From contig JBCDAA010000406.1 in NCBI GenBank assembly GCA_039186435.1, positions 1-8,064 of the forward strand: a stretch of DNA of 8,064 nucleotides, written 5' to 3'. Below are positions 1 through 7,179 of this stretch, piece after piece. Origin of the DNA: JALVDI01 sp039186435. GTDB lineage: Bacteria; Myxococcota_A; Polyangia; Polyangiales; Houyiibacteriaceae. A program made the translations under genes and the position numbers. Position 1 is the first letter of the stretch. Each line of letters begins with the position of its first letter. The notes under the pieces are model-generated. The model was not told the origin of the DNA and did not search any database. It worked only from the letters and a program-made list of their open reading frames with translations.

Positions 1-3000
1 CGAGGGTCGGAAGGTCGCCCGGTCCGATGTTCAAGGTGGGCGTTCCTCCATCGTCGAGGGCACCGGTCGGCAGGAACTCACCCGGCGTATTGCCCGCGGT
101 GATGTTGCCGACGAACTCCGCGCCCCAGAGGCGACTGAAGCCCACCTGACAAGCATCCACCGCATCGTTCGACGCCACGAAACTTCCGAAGAAGACATTC
201 GACTCGAAGAGCTCCAGCGGGCCGGTCACCTGCTCGCCCGGCTGTAGGGTGATCTGCCAGTTCAGCTGACCGCCGACCGCGATGACCGCGCCGGAGGCGT
301 CGAAGGTGAGCTCCTCGGTAATCGAGATCACGCGGTTCTCAGCGGTGACGTCCTCCAGGCGGTCGACGTCGCCGGTCGCCTGAAGAAGCACGACCTCGTT
401 GTTGGCGTTCACCGAAACGATCGGTCGGTTGTACGCCGGCTGGCCCGCGTTGGCGGCCGCGCCGTGGAAGATGTCGTGGAACGCGCGCGCTTCCCAGTTT
501 GCGGGATCGGGCGAGGAGAGGTCGATGCGCCAGATGACGCCGTCGGCATCGGTCACGTACGCGCGCGACGCGAGCGCACCCGTCGAACCCGGGAAGACCG
601 CAACGCTGCCGCTCAGCGGCGCCGGGAAGGTCGACGCGTCCCACTTCCGAAGCACGGCGCCGGTCGCGACATCCAGAATCACAAGAGAGCGACCGGTCGA
701 CTGCCAGCAGCGACGCTGCGAGCGCGGGCTGCCGACTCCGTCGATCGTTCCAGGCACCGCAGCGCCGGCCGGTGAGCAGGCCCCCGGAAGGGTCTCACCG
801 CGGCCACCGGGAAGAATCGCAATGCCGCGCTCGTGGATCACGCTGCCGATGTCGACGCGAACCTGGGCGAGGCCGGGGTTGCCGTAGGTCTCGCCAAAGT
901 CGGGATCGGCGTACTGCCACATGAACTCCGGCTCGAGGGGATTCGTCACGTCGAGGGCCACGAAGCCGTTGCCACCCTGCCGCATGCCGATGGTGAGCAC
1001 GGTGCGGTACGAGTCAGCGGCGCCGCTACCCAGGAGACGGGCGTCGAACATCTCGCGAACGATCGGCGAGCCGTCCACCATCCACTGGTGCGCAGCGAGG
1101 AGGGTTCCGAACTTCCGGTAGAGCATCGGCGGAACGAAACCCCAGAGCTCGGTACCTTCCGCGATCTCCACCGTCTCACCGGTCGAGCAGTTGGGGTCGC
1201 CGTCCGCGGGGCAGTAGTCGACGGTGTTGATGGCGTGAAGAATGCCGTCGTTGGTTCCGACGTACATCACCGTCGGGCGGTTTCGCACGACCGCGAGCTG
1301 GCGGAACTCGTTGAAGGAGTCGTCCGCGATATCGAGCTGCGGCGGACCGACCACCACCGGCGACGAGTGCACGATCGCGCCGAGCTTCTTGTCCTCGCGG
1401 ACCGTCGCGATGCCGTGGGTCCACTCGAAGATATCAGTGACCTCACCCGGCCCGCCGACCGCAAACATCGCGTCGTCGAGGGCGGTGTTGTCCGACCAGA
1501 AGTGCGTCGAGGGCGACGAGGTGTTCCACGACCCGATGCTCTCTCCGCGCGAGCCGGGCGGGGTGATGGGCACACGCGAGGTCACGTCCGAGCGAATCGC
1601 GTTGTTGGTGATGTGGGCATCGAAGTCGCCCACCGAAGGCGGCGTCGCGGTGAAGAGCGCGCGCGCCTGCCCGTAGCTAAGGCCCGACGGGGGGCTGGTC
1701 TGATTCGAAATGGTCTCGTGAAAGCGGTCCCGCGCTTCGATGTCGCGGGTGACGGGCGTCAGGCCATCACACTCGATGCGGCGACGCTCCAGCTTGCCCG
1801 ACCAGGGATCGCGCTCCTGCACGGAGACGTTGAAGCCCGTGTTGATCTGAAGCTGCGACTGCGGACCGGCCGAAGCGCTCACCGCCACGTTCGCGAACGC
1901 AGGAACCGTTCGGGTGGTGGTGCCCGGCGCAGTGCGGTCGAGGATTCCACCAAGGGCGGCCACGAGGGACGCGCGGTCGGACACGAAGAGAGCGCTGGTC
2001 GTTCCACCGGCGGCCGCGATGTCGTTGAGTTCGGCCACCGCCTGGTTCGCGCGCGCCACGCAATCCGGGTCGCCGCCACAGTTGGTTCCATCGACGTCGA
2101 AGCCGACCACGTAAAGGCCCTCGATATCCTCGGCGGCAACCATCTGCGCGGCGAGGTTGGTCGGGGTGTCGTAGGGGCAGCCAAGCGCGCCCACGCCGTT
2201 GCCCATCGCCTCACAGAACATCGGCGCGCCGCGCATGTCCTGGTTCGGGCGACCGTCGGTGAGAAGAATGCCGAAGCGGGTGCGGCACTGGAAGAAGGGG
2301 TCACCGTTCGTGCCGAGGTTGTTCTCGCGCACATCAGGGTGATTCGAGAAGTAGTAGTCGAGGTCGCTGAGCATGCCGGCAATCGGCGTCGCACCGTAGG
2401 GGCGAAGCGCCGGGCGAGTCACTCCGTCGCCGGTGAGCGCCAGCTGAACGGCCTGGTTCACGTCACCGATCAGATCCGTTCCTTCGCGGCCGACCGAGAC
2501 GAGACGACCGCCGTCATCGGGCGCGCCTTCGTTTCGCGCGCCGTTATCGATCATGTAGGGCTCGCCGCACCCCGGAAAGCTAAAGGGTCGACGCTCGCCA
2601 TAGGAGAACCCGCCATCGATCGCCGCGTTCGCCGCCAAACCCCGCGCGAGGAAGTTCGTCTGCGTCATCAGCTCTCCCTGGTTGAGGAAAGTGCTGGTGG
2701 CGTCGAAGGTCATGAGACCGAAACGGACACGCTCACGGTACACGTCGAAGACGCCGTCGTTGTTCTGAGAGCTCCAGCTAGCCGCGATGTGAGGGAGGAA
2801 GTAGCGGAAGTCAGGCTCTCCGGCGAAGGACGGCGAGTTGCGGTCCTGGGACACACAGGTGAAGTCCTGGTAGGTACCGGTCAGCGCCTCGACGATCGAG
2901 TTCCACCGGTTGCGATCCGGCGAACCGACCGCGCAGTTCGGCAGACACTCGGTGCACGCGGGCGTGACGCACGCGCAGTTTCCGAGCTTCTCCATCGAAC

Positions 3001-3139
3001 CGGAGGAGTCCACCAGCATCATCACCACCGGGGGGATGGCGCGAATGTCCGGTCCTTGGGCCTTCGCCGTCGTCGACAGCGAGCTCATGCCGGCGACGAT
3101 CAGCGCGACCGCCGCCCCCAAAAAGACATTTCGGTTCAT
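1..3139 (-). CDS. pilY1: PilY1-like type IVa pilus tip adhesin (3' end beyond window)
   Basis: Tip protein of the type IVa pilus: it sits on the minor pilins, helps start pilus assembly, and acts as adhesin and surface sensor. The reverse complement reads 1046 codons without a stop; the C-terminus is cut off by the window edge. Residues 1-28 look like a Sec signal peptide (MNRN, hydrophobic stretch to about 20, then AKA-Q). A von Willebrand A domain spans about 36-402, with MIDAS residues DSSGS (44-48), T251 (GATP) and D295 (LLTDG). The second half is the PilY1 beta-propeller type: GTNDGILHAI (628-637), ELWGFVPPMLY (664-674), GNGFVALDVTNP (723-734) and YVTDADGVIWRIDL (861-874). It is unusually cysteine-rich, with five cysteines at 55, 57, 62, 65 and 69 directly after the MIDAS. 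It is the last gene of the minor-pilin operon. The start ATG is fixed by GAGGAG seven bases upstream. Family identity is secure from motifs; ligand and metal binding are inferred. Confidence 0.93.
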   Translation of the reverse strand, partial: MNRNVFLGAAVALIVAGMSSLSTTAKAQGPDIRAIPPVVMMLVDSSGSMEKLGNCACVTPACTECLPNCAVGSPDRNRWNSIVEALTGTYQDFTCVSQDRNSPSFAGEPDFRYFLPHIAASWSSQNNDGVFDVYRERVRFGLMTFDATSTFLNQGELMTQTNFLARGLAANAAIDGGFSYGERRPFSFPGCGEPYMIDNGARNEGAPDDGGRLVSVGREGTDLIGDVNQAVQLALTGDGVTRPALRPYGATPIAGMLSDLDYYFSNHPDVRENNLGTNGDPFFQCRTRFGILLTDGRPNQDMRGAPMFCEAMGNGVGALGCPYDTPTNLAAQMVAAEDIEGLYVVGFDVDGTNCGGDPDCVARANQAVAELNDIAAAGGTTSALFVSDRASLVAALGGILDRTAPGTTTRTVPAFANVAVSASAGPQSQLQINTGFNVSVQERDPWSGKLERRRIECDGLTPVTRDIEARDRFHETISNQTSPPSGLSYGQARALFTATPPSVGDFDAHITNNAIRSDVTSRVPITPPGSRGESIGSWNTSSPSTHFWSDNTALDDAMFAVGGPGEVTDIFEWTHGIATVREDKKLGAIVHSSPVVVGPPQLDIADDSFNEFRQLAVVRNRPTVMYVGTNDGILHAINTVDYCPADGDPNCSTGETVEIAEGTELWGFVPPMLYRKFGTLLAAHQWMVDGSPIVREMFDARLLGSGAADSYRTVLTIGMRQGGNGFVALDVTNPLEPEFMWQYADPDFGETYGNPGLAQVRVDIGSVIHERGIAILPGGRGETLPGACSPAGAAVPGTIDGVGSPRSQRRCWQSTGRSLVILDVATGAVLRKWDASTFPAPLSGSVAVFPGSTGALASRAYVTDADGVIWRIDLSSPDPANWEARAFHDIFHGAAANAGQPAYNRPIVSVNANNEVVLLQATGDVDRLEDVTAENRVISITEELTFDASGAVIAVGGQLNWQITLQPGEQVTGPLELFESNVFFGSFVASNDAVDACQVGFSRLWGAEFVGNITAGNTPGEFLPTGALDDGGTPTLNIGPGDLPTL

Positions 3140-3146
3140 GGTTTGA

Positions 3147-3152
3147 CTCCTC
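3147..3152 (-). promoter_or_regulatory. Strong ribosome binding site of pilY1
   Basis: GAGGAG on the minus strand lies seven bases before the pilY1 ATG, inside the 23-bp gap after pilX. It is the best Shine-Dalgarno sequence of the five pilus genes and settles the pilY1 start. Unlike the upstream genes, which overlap, pilY1 can therefore initiate independently. Confidence 0.7.
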
Positions 3153-3162
3153 ACAACTTCCC

Positions 3163-3822
3163 TCATCGCGTCACCATCACGGGGCCCGTAACGGCGAACA
3201 CGCGACCGTCGGCCGCGCCCTCATGAAAATCTCGGTCTCCCGTCACGGCGGAGCGCACGTCGCTGGCGAGGCGGGTGCGTCCACGCGACGTAAACGTCAC
3301 GTCTAGGTTAATGAATCGGGCGTTCCCGCCCATGTCCTGACCCTGGACCACCTCGCCCGAGTCGTAGTCGCTGTACACGTCGACCAGAATGAGCGTATCG
3401 AGGGGCTGCTTGGCGCCGAGCGCCTCGTTCTTGGTGGAGATCGGCGTCGTCGGGTTCATCACCGCGAAATCACCCGCGTAGAGACGGCAGGCGTTCGTCG
3501 TCGGCGAAAGGGGCGGCTCAAAGGGCTCGAGATTGAGCGCCACGCCAGAAAACTCGGTGCGTCCACGCTGGGCGCAGGGCACGAGCCACTGCTCGCGCAT
3601 CACCTGCGGCGTCACGAAATCGGTCCACGCCATCGTGGCGGTCAGCCCGGCCTCGCCCACGTTGGCGGTCTGCATCGCCTGCCGGGCAAAACCCGCGGCA
3701 CGAACCTCGTAGGAGGTGCTGTGCATCGCGTAAATCGCCGTGGCCGTGCTCATGAGGAGCACCAGCATGACGATGAACATAACCGCGCCCTCTTGGCGCT
3801 GATGACGACGAAGCGTTCTCAT
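3163..3822 (-). CDS. pilX: PilX-like minor pilin
   Basis: Minor pilin of the type IVa pilus priming complex, 219 aa, anchored in the inner membrane before assembly. The N-terminus has a basic leader (RTLRRHQRQ), then G12 and a hydrophobic helix (about 14-31), as in PilX proteins, which carry QRG followed by a hydrophobic stretch instead of the classic GFTLxE. After cleavage at G12 the fifth residue would be I17, so the usual glutamate is absent, a common feature of PilX N-termini. A motif like NVGEAGLTA (54-62) stands where PilX proteins have an FQAAESALRAG-like segment after the helix. C83 and C112 could form a disulfide. The start ATG overlaps the pilW stop by four bases (ATGA), so translation is probably coupled; only a weak GGGTGA precedes it. 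Assignment rests on N-terminal style and position between pilW and pilY1; the C-terminal half is not recognisable by eye. Confidence 0.82.
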   Translation of the reverse strand: MRTLRRHQRQEGAVMFIVMLVLLMSTATAIYAMHSTSYEVRAAGFARQAMQTANVGEAGLTATMAWTDFVTPQVMREQWLVPCAQRGRTEFSGVALNLEPFEPPLSPTTNACRLYAGDFAVMNPTTPISTKNEALGAKQPLDTLILVDVYSDYDSGEVVQGQDMGGNARFINLDVTFTSRGRTRLASDVRSAVTGDRDFHEGAADGRVFAVTGPVMVTR

Positions 3823-4991
3823 GGACGAATCACCCGCATGTTGCGAAGTTGGACCTCGGAGCGCATCGAACGAACGCGCGCCGCACCGAGAAGACCAGGC
3901 ACCACCTGATAGCGCGTGATCGGCTGACCCGGCGCCGGTGCGGCGAAGCCCGGAGGAATCGGAAAGGTCGGGTCGTGGTCCGCGGTTCGCGCGGAGAGGT
4001 TCACGATCACCGAACGAATTCGGTGCGGAAAGTTGGTCACGTTCGGCGCCAGGGCGCCCTGCTCAAGAACAAAGTTCGGCGCGGTGCCGACCCCGATCGT
4101 CGTGTCGACGATGAACTGAAAGTCGACGTTGGCGACGTACTCGAGCACCACTTGCTCCGAGCCGCGAATCGGTCGGTTCGCCGAATCGAGCTCCTGGCGC
4201 ACCAGCACCGCGTTGGCGAAACCGCGCGGACCGTCCGCCACGTTGAAGAGGTTGCCGAGCTGAACATCCGGGTCGGTGTTGTCGACGACGCGGTACTCCA
4301 CCCGGGAAAGGGGCGCGACGAGGGCCATGTTCATCCGCTCCCCGCCGCAGACGAAGCTCGGCGTGAAGGTCACGGTTTGGTTGGTCCCCACCGACGAGGT
4401 GATCTCCGGGTAGAAGTGCTGCCCGCCGATCGTCTGAATGTGGAGGACGCGGCCAGGGCGAAAGACCTCTTCGAAAGCTTCCGGGTCGTAGGTGGTGCCG
4501 ATGACGCCAAAGCTGCGGCGGAACGACTGCCAGTCCGCCTGAATCACCAGCTGCGTCGGGCTCACGCCACCGCCGCCCGGCATGGCACGAAAGAGCTCCG
4601 CGGTCGCGTAGTTGCCGACAAGCCGAATGCGGTCCGCCTGCACGCCGTTGAAGGCCGCGTTCGGCAGGCGTGCGGTGTCCTGCCCGTCGAGGAATTGAAC
4701 CGCGGAAAAGTGTCCCCCGTTCGGCGGGCGGCCACACGCGACGCCGGTGTTGAGTTCCGCCTGCGTATTCGGCGAGCCGCCAAAGCCGGCGCGGCTGATG
4801 TCTCGCGTCAGTCGCGACATCCCCATGCGGAGCGCCATCTGCGTTTGGGAGATTCGCTGCTGCTCGTGAAAGTGCTTCGAGGAAGCCGAGCTGATCGTAT
4901 AGATCGCGCTGATCGCGACCAGACCCGCCGTAAGTGCGGCCATCATCTCGACGAGCGTGAAGCCCGCTTGTCGGCGAAATCGACGCCTCAT
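3819..4991 (-). CDS. pilW: PilW-like minor pilin
   Basis: Large minor pilin of the type IVa priming complex, 390 aa, thought to link FimU/PilV to PilX and PilY1. The type III leader MRRRFRRQAG is followed by FTLVEMMAAL, with cleavage after G10 and the conserved glutamate at 15, then the helix to about residue 34. RLTRDISRAGFGG (60-72) matches the PilW signature (LxRDIRxAG). The rest is a long beta-rich domain with only two cysteines (86 and 215), possibly a disulfide. The frame is open 54 codons further upstream to 5153, but that would overlap pilV heavily and bury the leader peptide. The ATG at 4991 is preferred because it puts the leader at the N-terminus, has AGAGG eight bases upstream, and overlaps the pilV stop as ATGA. 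It overlaps pilX in the same way at its 3' end. The family is clear; the exact role follows from known systems. Confidence 0.9.
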   Translation of the reverse strand: MRRRFRRQAGFTLVEMMAALTAGLVAISAIYTISSASSKHFHEQQRISQTQMALRMGMSRLTRDISRAGFGGSPNTQAELNTGVACGRPPNGGHFSAVQFLDGQDTARLPNAAFNGVQADRIRLVGNYATAELFRAMPGGGGVSPTQLVIQADWQSFRRSFGVIGTTYDPEAFEEVFRPGRVLHIQTIGGQHFYPEITSSVGTNQTVTFTPSFVCGGERMNMALVAPLSRVEYRVVDNTDPDVQLGNLFNVADGPRGFANAVLVRQELDSANRPIRGSEQVVLEYVANVDFQFIVDTTIGVGTAPNFVLEQGALAPNVTNFPHRIRSVIVNLSARTADHDPTFPIPPGFAAPAPGQPITRYQVVPGLLGAARVRSMRSEVQLRNMRVIRP

Positions 4992-5584
4992 TGGGGAAGC
5001 CTCTGCCAGCGAACCAGCGTGGATGCATACACCGCGTGAAGACGCGAGGGCGATGCGTTGAGTTCGGTGGTCACCGCGGCCTCTGCGCCGGAGCCGCAGT
5101 TCGGAAAGAGCGTCGCGTCGGCGGTGGCGGTGCCATCTCCCCGGCGATGCCACCAGGTTCGAAGATCCACGCGCATCAGCCGGCCGGGATCGATCCAGGT
5201 CAGCTGCATCTGGGTGCAGTAGCGCCCCTGCGCGAGCGGAACTTCCATCCCGAAATAATCAAACGCCGACGACTCGCCCGGAAGCCCGCCCGCTGGCGTA
5301 AACCACACCGAAGGACCACCCGGAAGCGGCGCGTTTCGAAGGTAGAAGGTGCTGCCGAGGCCCGTCGCTGCGTCCGCGGTATTCCAGGCGAGGGAATCGC
5401 GACGCACGCGCTCGAGCCAAAGCTCGGTCGACTGCGTCGCCGTGGTGACCTGACGCGCGTTCATATTTCCGGTCATCGCCGCTTGCTGCATCGCCATGAT
5501 GCCGAGCGCCCCGACCACCATGACCGACATGCCCATCATGACTTCGATGAGCGTAAATCCTGCCGTTCGCTTGGTTCGGTTCAT
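4988..5584 (-). CDS. pilV: PilV-like minor pilin
   Basis: Minor pilin of the priming complex, 198 aa. The leader MNRTKRTAG is followed by FTLIEVMMGMSVMVVG, a textbook prepilin peptidase site after G9 with glutamate 14 at mature position 5. The VxGALGIMAMQQAAM stretch (24-37) is typical of PilV, and the next segment (NARQVTTATQSTELWLERVRRD) is the usual PilV helix that continues out of the membrane. C123 and C163 may form one disulfide. RVDLRTWWHRRG (138-149) resembles the C-terminal strand of PilV proteins, where RVxVxVxW is common. The start is supported by GAGGA seven bases upstream and the ATGA overlap with the fimU-like stop. An RGD triplet at 148-150 is probably chance. Confidence 0.9.
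   Translation of the reverse strand: MNRTKRTAGFTLIEVMMGMSVMVVGALGIMAMQQAAMTGNMNARQVTTATQSTELWLERVRRDSLAWNTADAATGLGSTFYLRNAPLPGGPSVWFTPAGGLPGESSAFDYFGMEVPLAQGRYCTQMQLTWIDPGRLMRVDLRTWWHRRGDGTATADATLFPNCGSGAEAAVTTELNASPSRLHAVYASTLVRWQRLPQ
5000..5004 (-). promoter_or_regulatory. Ribosome binding site deciding the pilW start
   Basis: AGAGG on the minus strand, eight bases before the ATG at 4991. It supports the short PilW start with the prepilin leader at the very N-terminus over the upstream in-frame ATG at 5153, which lies deep inside pilV. Confidence 0.55.
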
Positions 5585-6192
5585 CGGACGATCCTCGCGT
5601 CACCGCCGAGGGGAATCACCATGCGTCGCGCCACGCCGTTGCCGTCGCTTCGCTGGATGCGAAAGCGAATGCCGCCCTGCGCGTTGCCGCCGACAGCCGC
5701 CGTCGAGATGTTGTCGACGACAAAGCGCCCGAAGAAACCCTGCCGCCAGCGCGTGGTGCCGTTGGGCTCGAAGCACACGTCGACATCGCCGCCCGCGAGG
5801 CCATCAAGGATGACCTGGTACTGAATCGAGCCGGCCTCCCAGTTCACGGGATTGACCTCGGCGAGGCAGTTGAGGTTGCCGTTGCAGCCAGGGCCGGTGA
5901 TGGTCGGCCAGTCGTTGGTGTTGCAGTTGTTGTTGATGCCGCGGAAGAGCCGCACGCCACCACGGCCGAAGAGGTCGGCGTCAAAGCGGAAGAGGTGTGC
6001 GCGACCGTAGCCTGCCGCCGCCGCGCGACCCTGGCGGCCGAGGCGCACCAGCTCGAGCGCCAGCTCGTTGGACTTCGCCTCAACGCGAGCCCGGCCCATG
6101 CCCGGCAGCGCGATGGCCACCGTGAGCCCGACGATGGAAACAACCACCATCAGCTCCAGCAAAGTGAACCCAGCTTGTGAACGGCGCAGCAT
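5581..6192 (-). CDS. fimU: FimU/GspH-family minor pilin
   Basis: First gene of the minor-pilin operon, 203 aa from the chosen start. The leader MLRRSQAG is followed by FTLLELMVVVSIVGLTVAIALPG, with a prepilin peptidase site after G8 and glutamate 13 at mature position 5. The pattern GFTLLELMVVV..ALP is typical of the FimT/FimU/GspH family, in which the protein joins the priming complex to the major pilin fibre. The globular part ends in GIRFRIQRSDGNGVARRMVI (174-193), matching the GspH C-terminal pattern of repeated strands. Four cysteines lie at 90, 103, 109 and 140. The start is uncertain: the frame is open to an ATG at 6264, adding 24 residues. An in-frame TTG at 6213 has AGGG eight bases upstream, whereas the ATG at 6192 has no evident ribosome binding site. 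I keep 6192 because it gives a normal short basic leader. The stop overlaps the pilV ATG as ATGA. Confidence 0.88.
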   Translation of the reverse strand: MLRRSQAGFTLLELMVVVSIVGLTVAIALPGMGRARVEAKSNELALELVRLGRQGRAAAAGYGRAHLFRFDADLFGRGGVRLFRGINNNCNTNDWPTITGPGCNGNLNCLAEVNPVNWEAGSIQYQVILDGLAGGDVDVCFEPNGTTRWRQGFFGRFVVDNISTAAVGGNAQGGIRFRIQRSDGNGVARRMVIPLGGDARIVR

Positions 6193-6208
6193 TGGACGCG
6201 GAGGGGTA

Positions 6209-6225
6209 TGCAATGGACGTACCCT
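6209..6225 (-). promoter_or_regulatory. Possible sigma-54 (-24/-12) promoter of the pilin operon
   Basis: On the minus strand AGGGTACG, four bases, then TTGCA gives GG and GC dinucleotides with the exact 10-base spacing of sigma-54 promoters (consensus TGGCACG-N4-TTGCW). GG, ACG, TTGCA match; two bases near -24 differ. The predicted start, near 6198, would leave only about six bases before the ATG at 6192, and the same AGGG could instead be a ribosome binding site for the TTG at 6213. The motif is good, the position is doubtful. Confidence 0.3.
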
Positions 6226-6311
6226 GGTCTGTGTACAAAGGAACGGATTGGAATTATTGAGCATATGAACAACTCAGGGCCACGAAAAGGCCGCACGAGA
6301 TGCAAAGCTAC

Positions 6312-6332
6312 GCAAAGATTTCGGGATCTTGC
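6312..6332 (-). other. Small bulged hairpin downstream of fdhD
   Basis: On the minus strand GCAAGAT and ATCTTTGC pair with one bulged base around a CCCGAA loop, 14 bases after the fdhD stop. No T-run follows, so it is at best a weak terminator or a 3'-end stabilising hairpin between fdhD and the pilin operon. Confidence 0.3.
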
Positions 6333-6345
6333 AATTTCCCAGTCG

Positions 6346-7140
6346 TCATCGCAGCCGATCAATATGAGTGTAAATGTTCATCCCGTCACCTCGGGCAAAG
6401 CCCGCGAGGACGATTCCGGCCTCCGAAGCGAGCTCGACGGCCAGGGAACTCGGCCCTGAAACGGCCACCACGGCACGGAGCCGGGCGACCGCGGCCTTCT
6501 GCACAATGTCGAAGCTCGCGCGTCCGCTCACGCCGAGAACTGCGCCGCGTTTACGCTCTCGCAGGAGGACCCCCACCGCTTTGTCGACCGCGTTGTGACG
6601 ACCGATGTCCTCCGCCGACGCGAGCGTTTCGCCGGTTTCATCCAGAATTACCGCAGCGTGAAGAGAGCCCGTTCGGGCGAAGCGCGGCTGGACCGCTTCG
6701 AGGGCTGGGATCGCGGCTTCCAGCGGACGAGGCGCGATCGCACCCTTCACCACGGGAATGCGCGCGAGGAGGTCGTCGATCTGGTCGCGACCGCAAATGC
6801 CGCAGGCGCTGCTCACCGCGCCTTGGCGTTGGCGCGGATCCTCGAAGACGACCCCTGGCCCAGGTCGCACATCCACCGCCGCCCGACCCGGTTCCCCGCA
6901 GGGCGCGATCGCCGCAACGTCATCGACATCGCGAATCAGCCCCTCGGCGTAAAGGAGCCCAAGCGTGAGCGCCGCGTCGTCCCCGGGGGTCCGCATGGTG
7001 ACGAGAAAGGGCTCGCCCGCGAGGTTGATCTGCAGCGGCGCCTCGACCGCGACCTCGTCCTCCTCGGCGCGTACCTGGCCATCCTGCCAGCGCCAACGTT
7101 GGATGCGCGCAATGCCGCGCTCGAGCCCCCCAGCACCCAT
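6346..7140 (-). CDS. fdhD: FdhD, formate dehydrogenase sulfurtransferase
   Basis: Cytoplasmic accessory protein that passes sulfur from the cysteine desulfurase IscS to the molybdenum cofactor of formate dehydrogenase (and probably related molybdopterin oxidoreductases), which activates the enzyme. 264 aa, a normal length. Family motifs in order: EAPLQINLAGEPFLVTMRTPGDD (33-55, the substrate-domain start), AEGLI (65-69), the sulfur-relay pair CGICG with C113 and C116, TGSLHAA (157-163), EDIGRHNAVDKAVG (177-190), SGRASFDIVQKAA (205-217), and the C-terminal GFARGDGMNIYTH (247-259). Both cysteines known to matter in the E. coli protein are present, so it should be active. The ATG lies directly after GGGGA, with no properly spaced ribosome binding site, and no later start fits. 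No formate dehydrogenase gene is in the window, so its partner enzyme must be elsewhere. It faces away from the neighbouring plus-strand gene. Confidence 0.95.
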   Translation of the reverse strand: MGAGGLERGIARIQRWRWQDGQVRAEEDEVAVEAPLQINLAGEPFLVTMRTPGDDAALTLGLLYAEGLIRDVDDVAAIAPCGEPGRAAVDVRPGPGVVFEDPRQRQGAVSSACGICGRDQIDDLLARIPVVKGAIAPRPLEAAIPALEAVQPRFARTGSLHAAVILDETGETLASAEDIGRHNAVDKAVGVLLRERKRGAVLGVSGRASFDIVQKAAVARLRAVVAVSGPSSLAVELASEAGIVLAGFARGDGMNIYTHIDRLR

Positions 7141-7179
7141 TCCCCGAGGGTAGCAAGGAACCTTTCCGCTCCGCTGCTG

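Larger units (their letters stand above)
6193..6345 (-). other. Non-coding gap between fdhD and the pilin operon
   Basis: 153 bp between the fdhD stop and the chosen fimU start, more AT-rich than the genes around it. It probably holds the operon leader and a promoter. I see the possible sigma-54 motif, one small bulged hairpin, and no convincing sigma-70 pair. Short ORFs crossing it look like chance. Confidence 0.5.

Noticed and set aside
4..11. A copy of the half-site GGGTCGGA inside pilY1
   Set aside because: A single 8-base half without its partner, in coding sequence of high GC, is expected by chance.
833..3226. A 797-codon open frame on the plus strand, antisense to pilY1
   Set aside because: It is longer than many real genes, but the opposite strand carries unmistakable PilY1 motifs over the same range. 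The plus-strand translation is a low-complexity Arg/His/Val/Glu-rich sequence without recognisable motifs, as expected from the mirror of a GC-biased gene.
3849..5039. A 396-codon open frame on the plus strand, antisense to pilW
   Set aside because: Same cause: it mirrors a clear PilW gene and has Arg/His-rich composition with no domain-like pattern.
5135..5143. RGD triplet in PilV as an integrin-binding site
   Set aside because: Three residues are too little evidence, the context (Trp-Trp-His-Arg-Arg) is a structural strand of PilV, and no RGD occurs in the visible part of PilY1.
4992..5153. A 54-residue N-terminal extension of PilW
   Set aside because: It overlaps pilV in another frame, is Arg-rich, and would place the prepilin cleavage site far inside the protein. 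The ATG at 4991 has a good ribosome binding site.
6276..6295. GGCC...GGCC hairpin as a terminator after fdhD
   Set aside because: Only a 4-bp stem and no downstream T-run on the minus strand.
6150..6362. A 70-codon minus-strand frame crossing the fdhD-fimU gap
   Set aside because: It overlaps the fdhD end and the pilin leader in a different frame and has no ribosome binding site or recognisable pattern.
6208..6459. A short plus-strand frame over the fdhD 3' end
   Set aside because: Most of it is the reverse of fdhD; no start signal or homology-like motif is seen.
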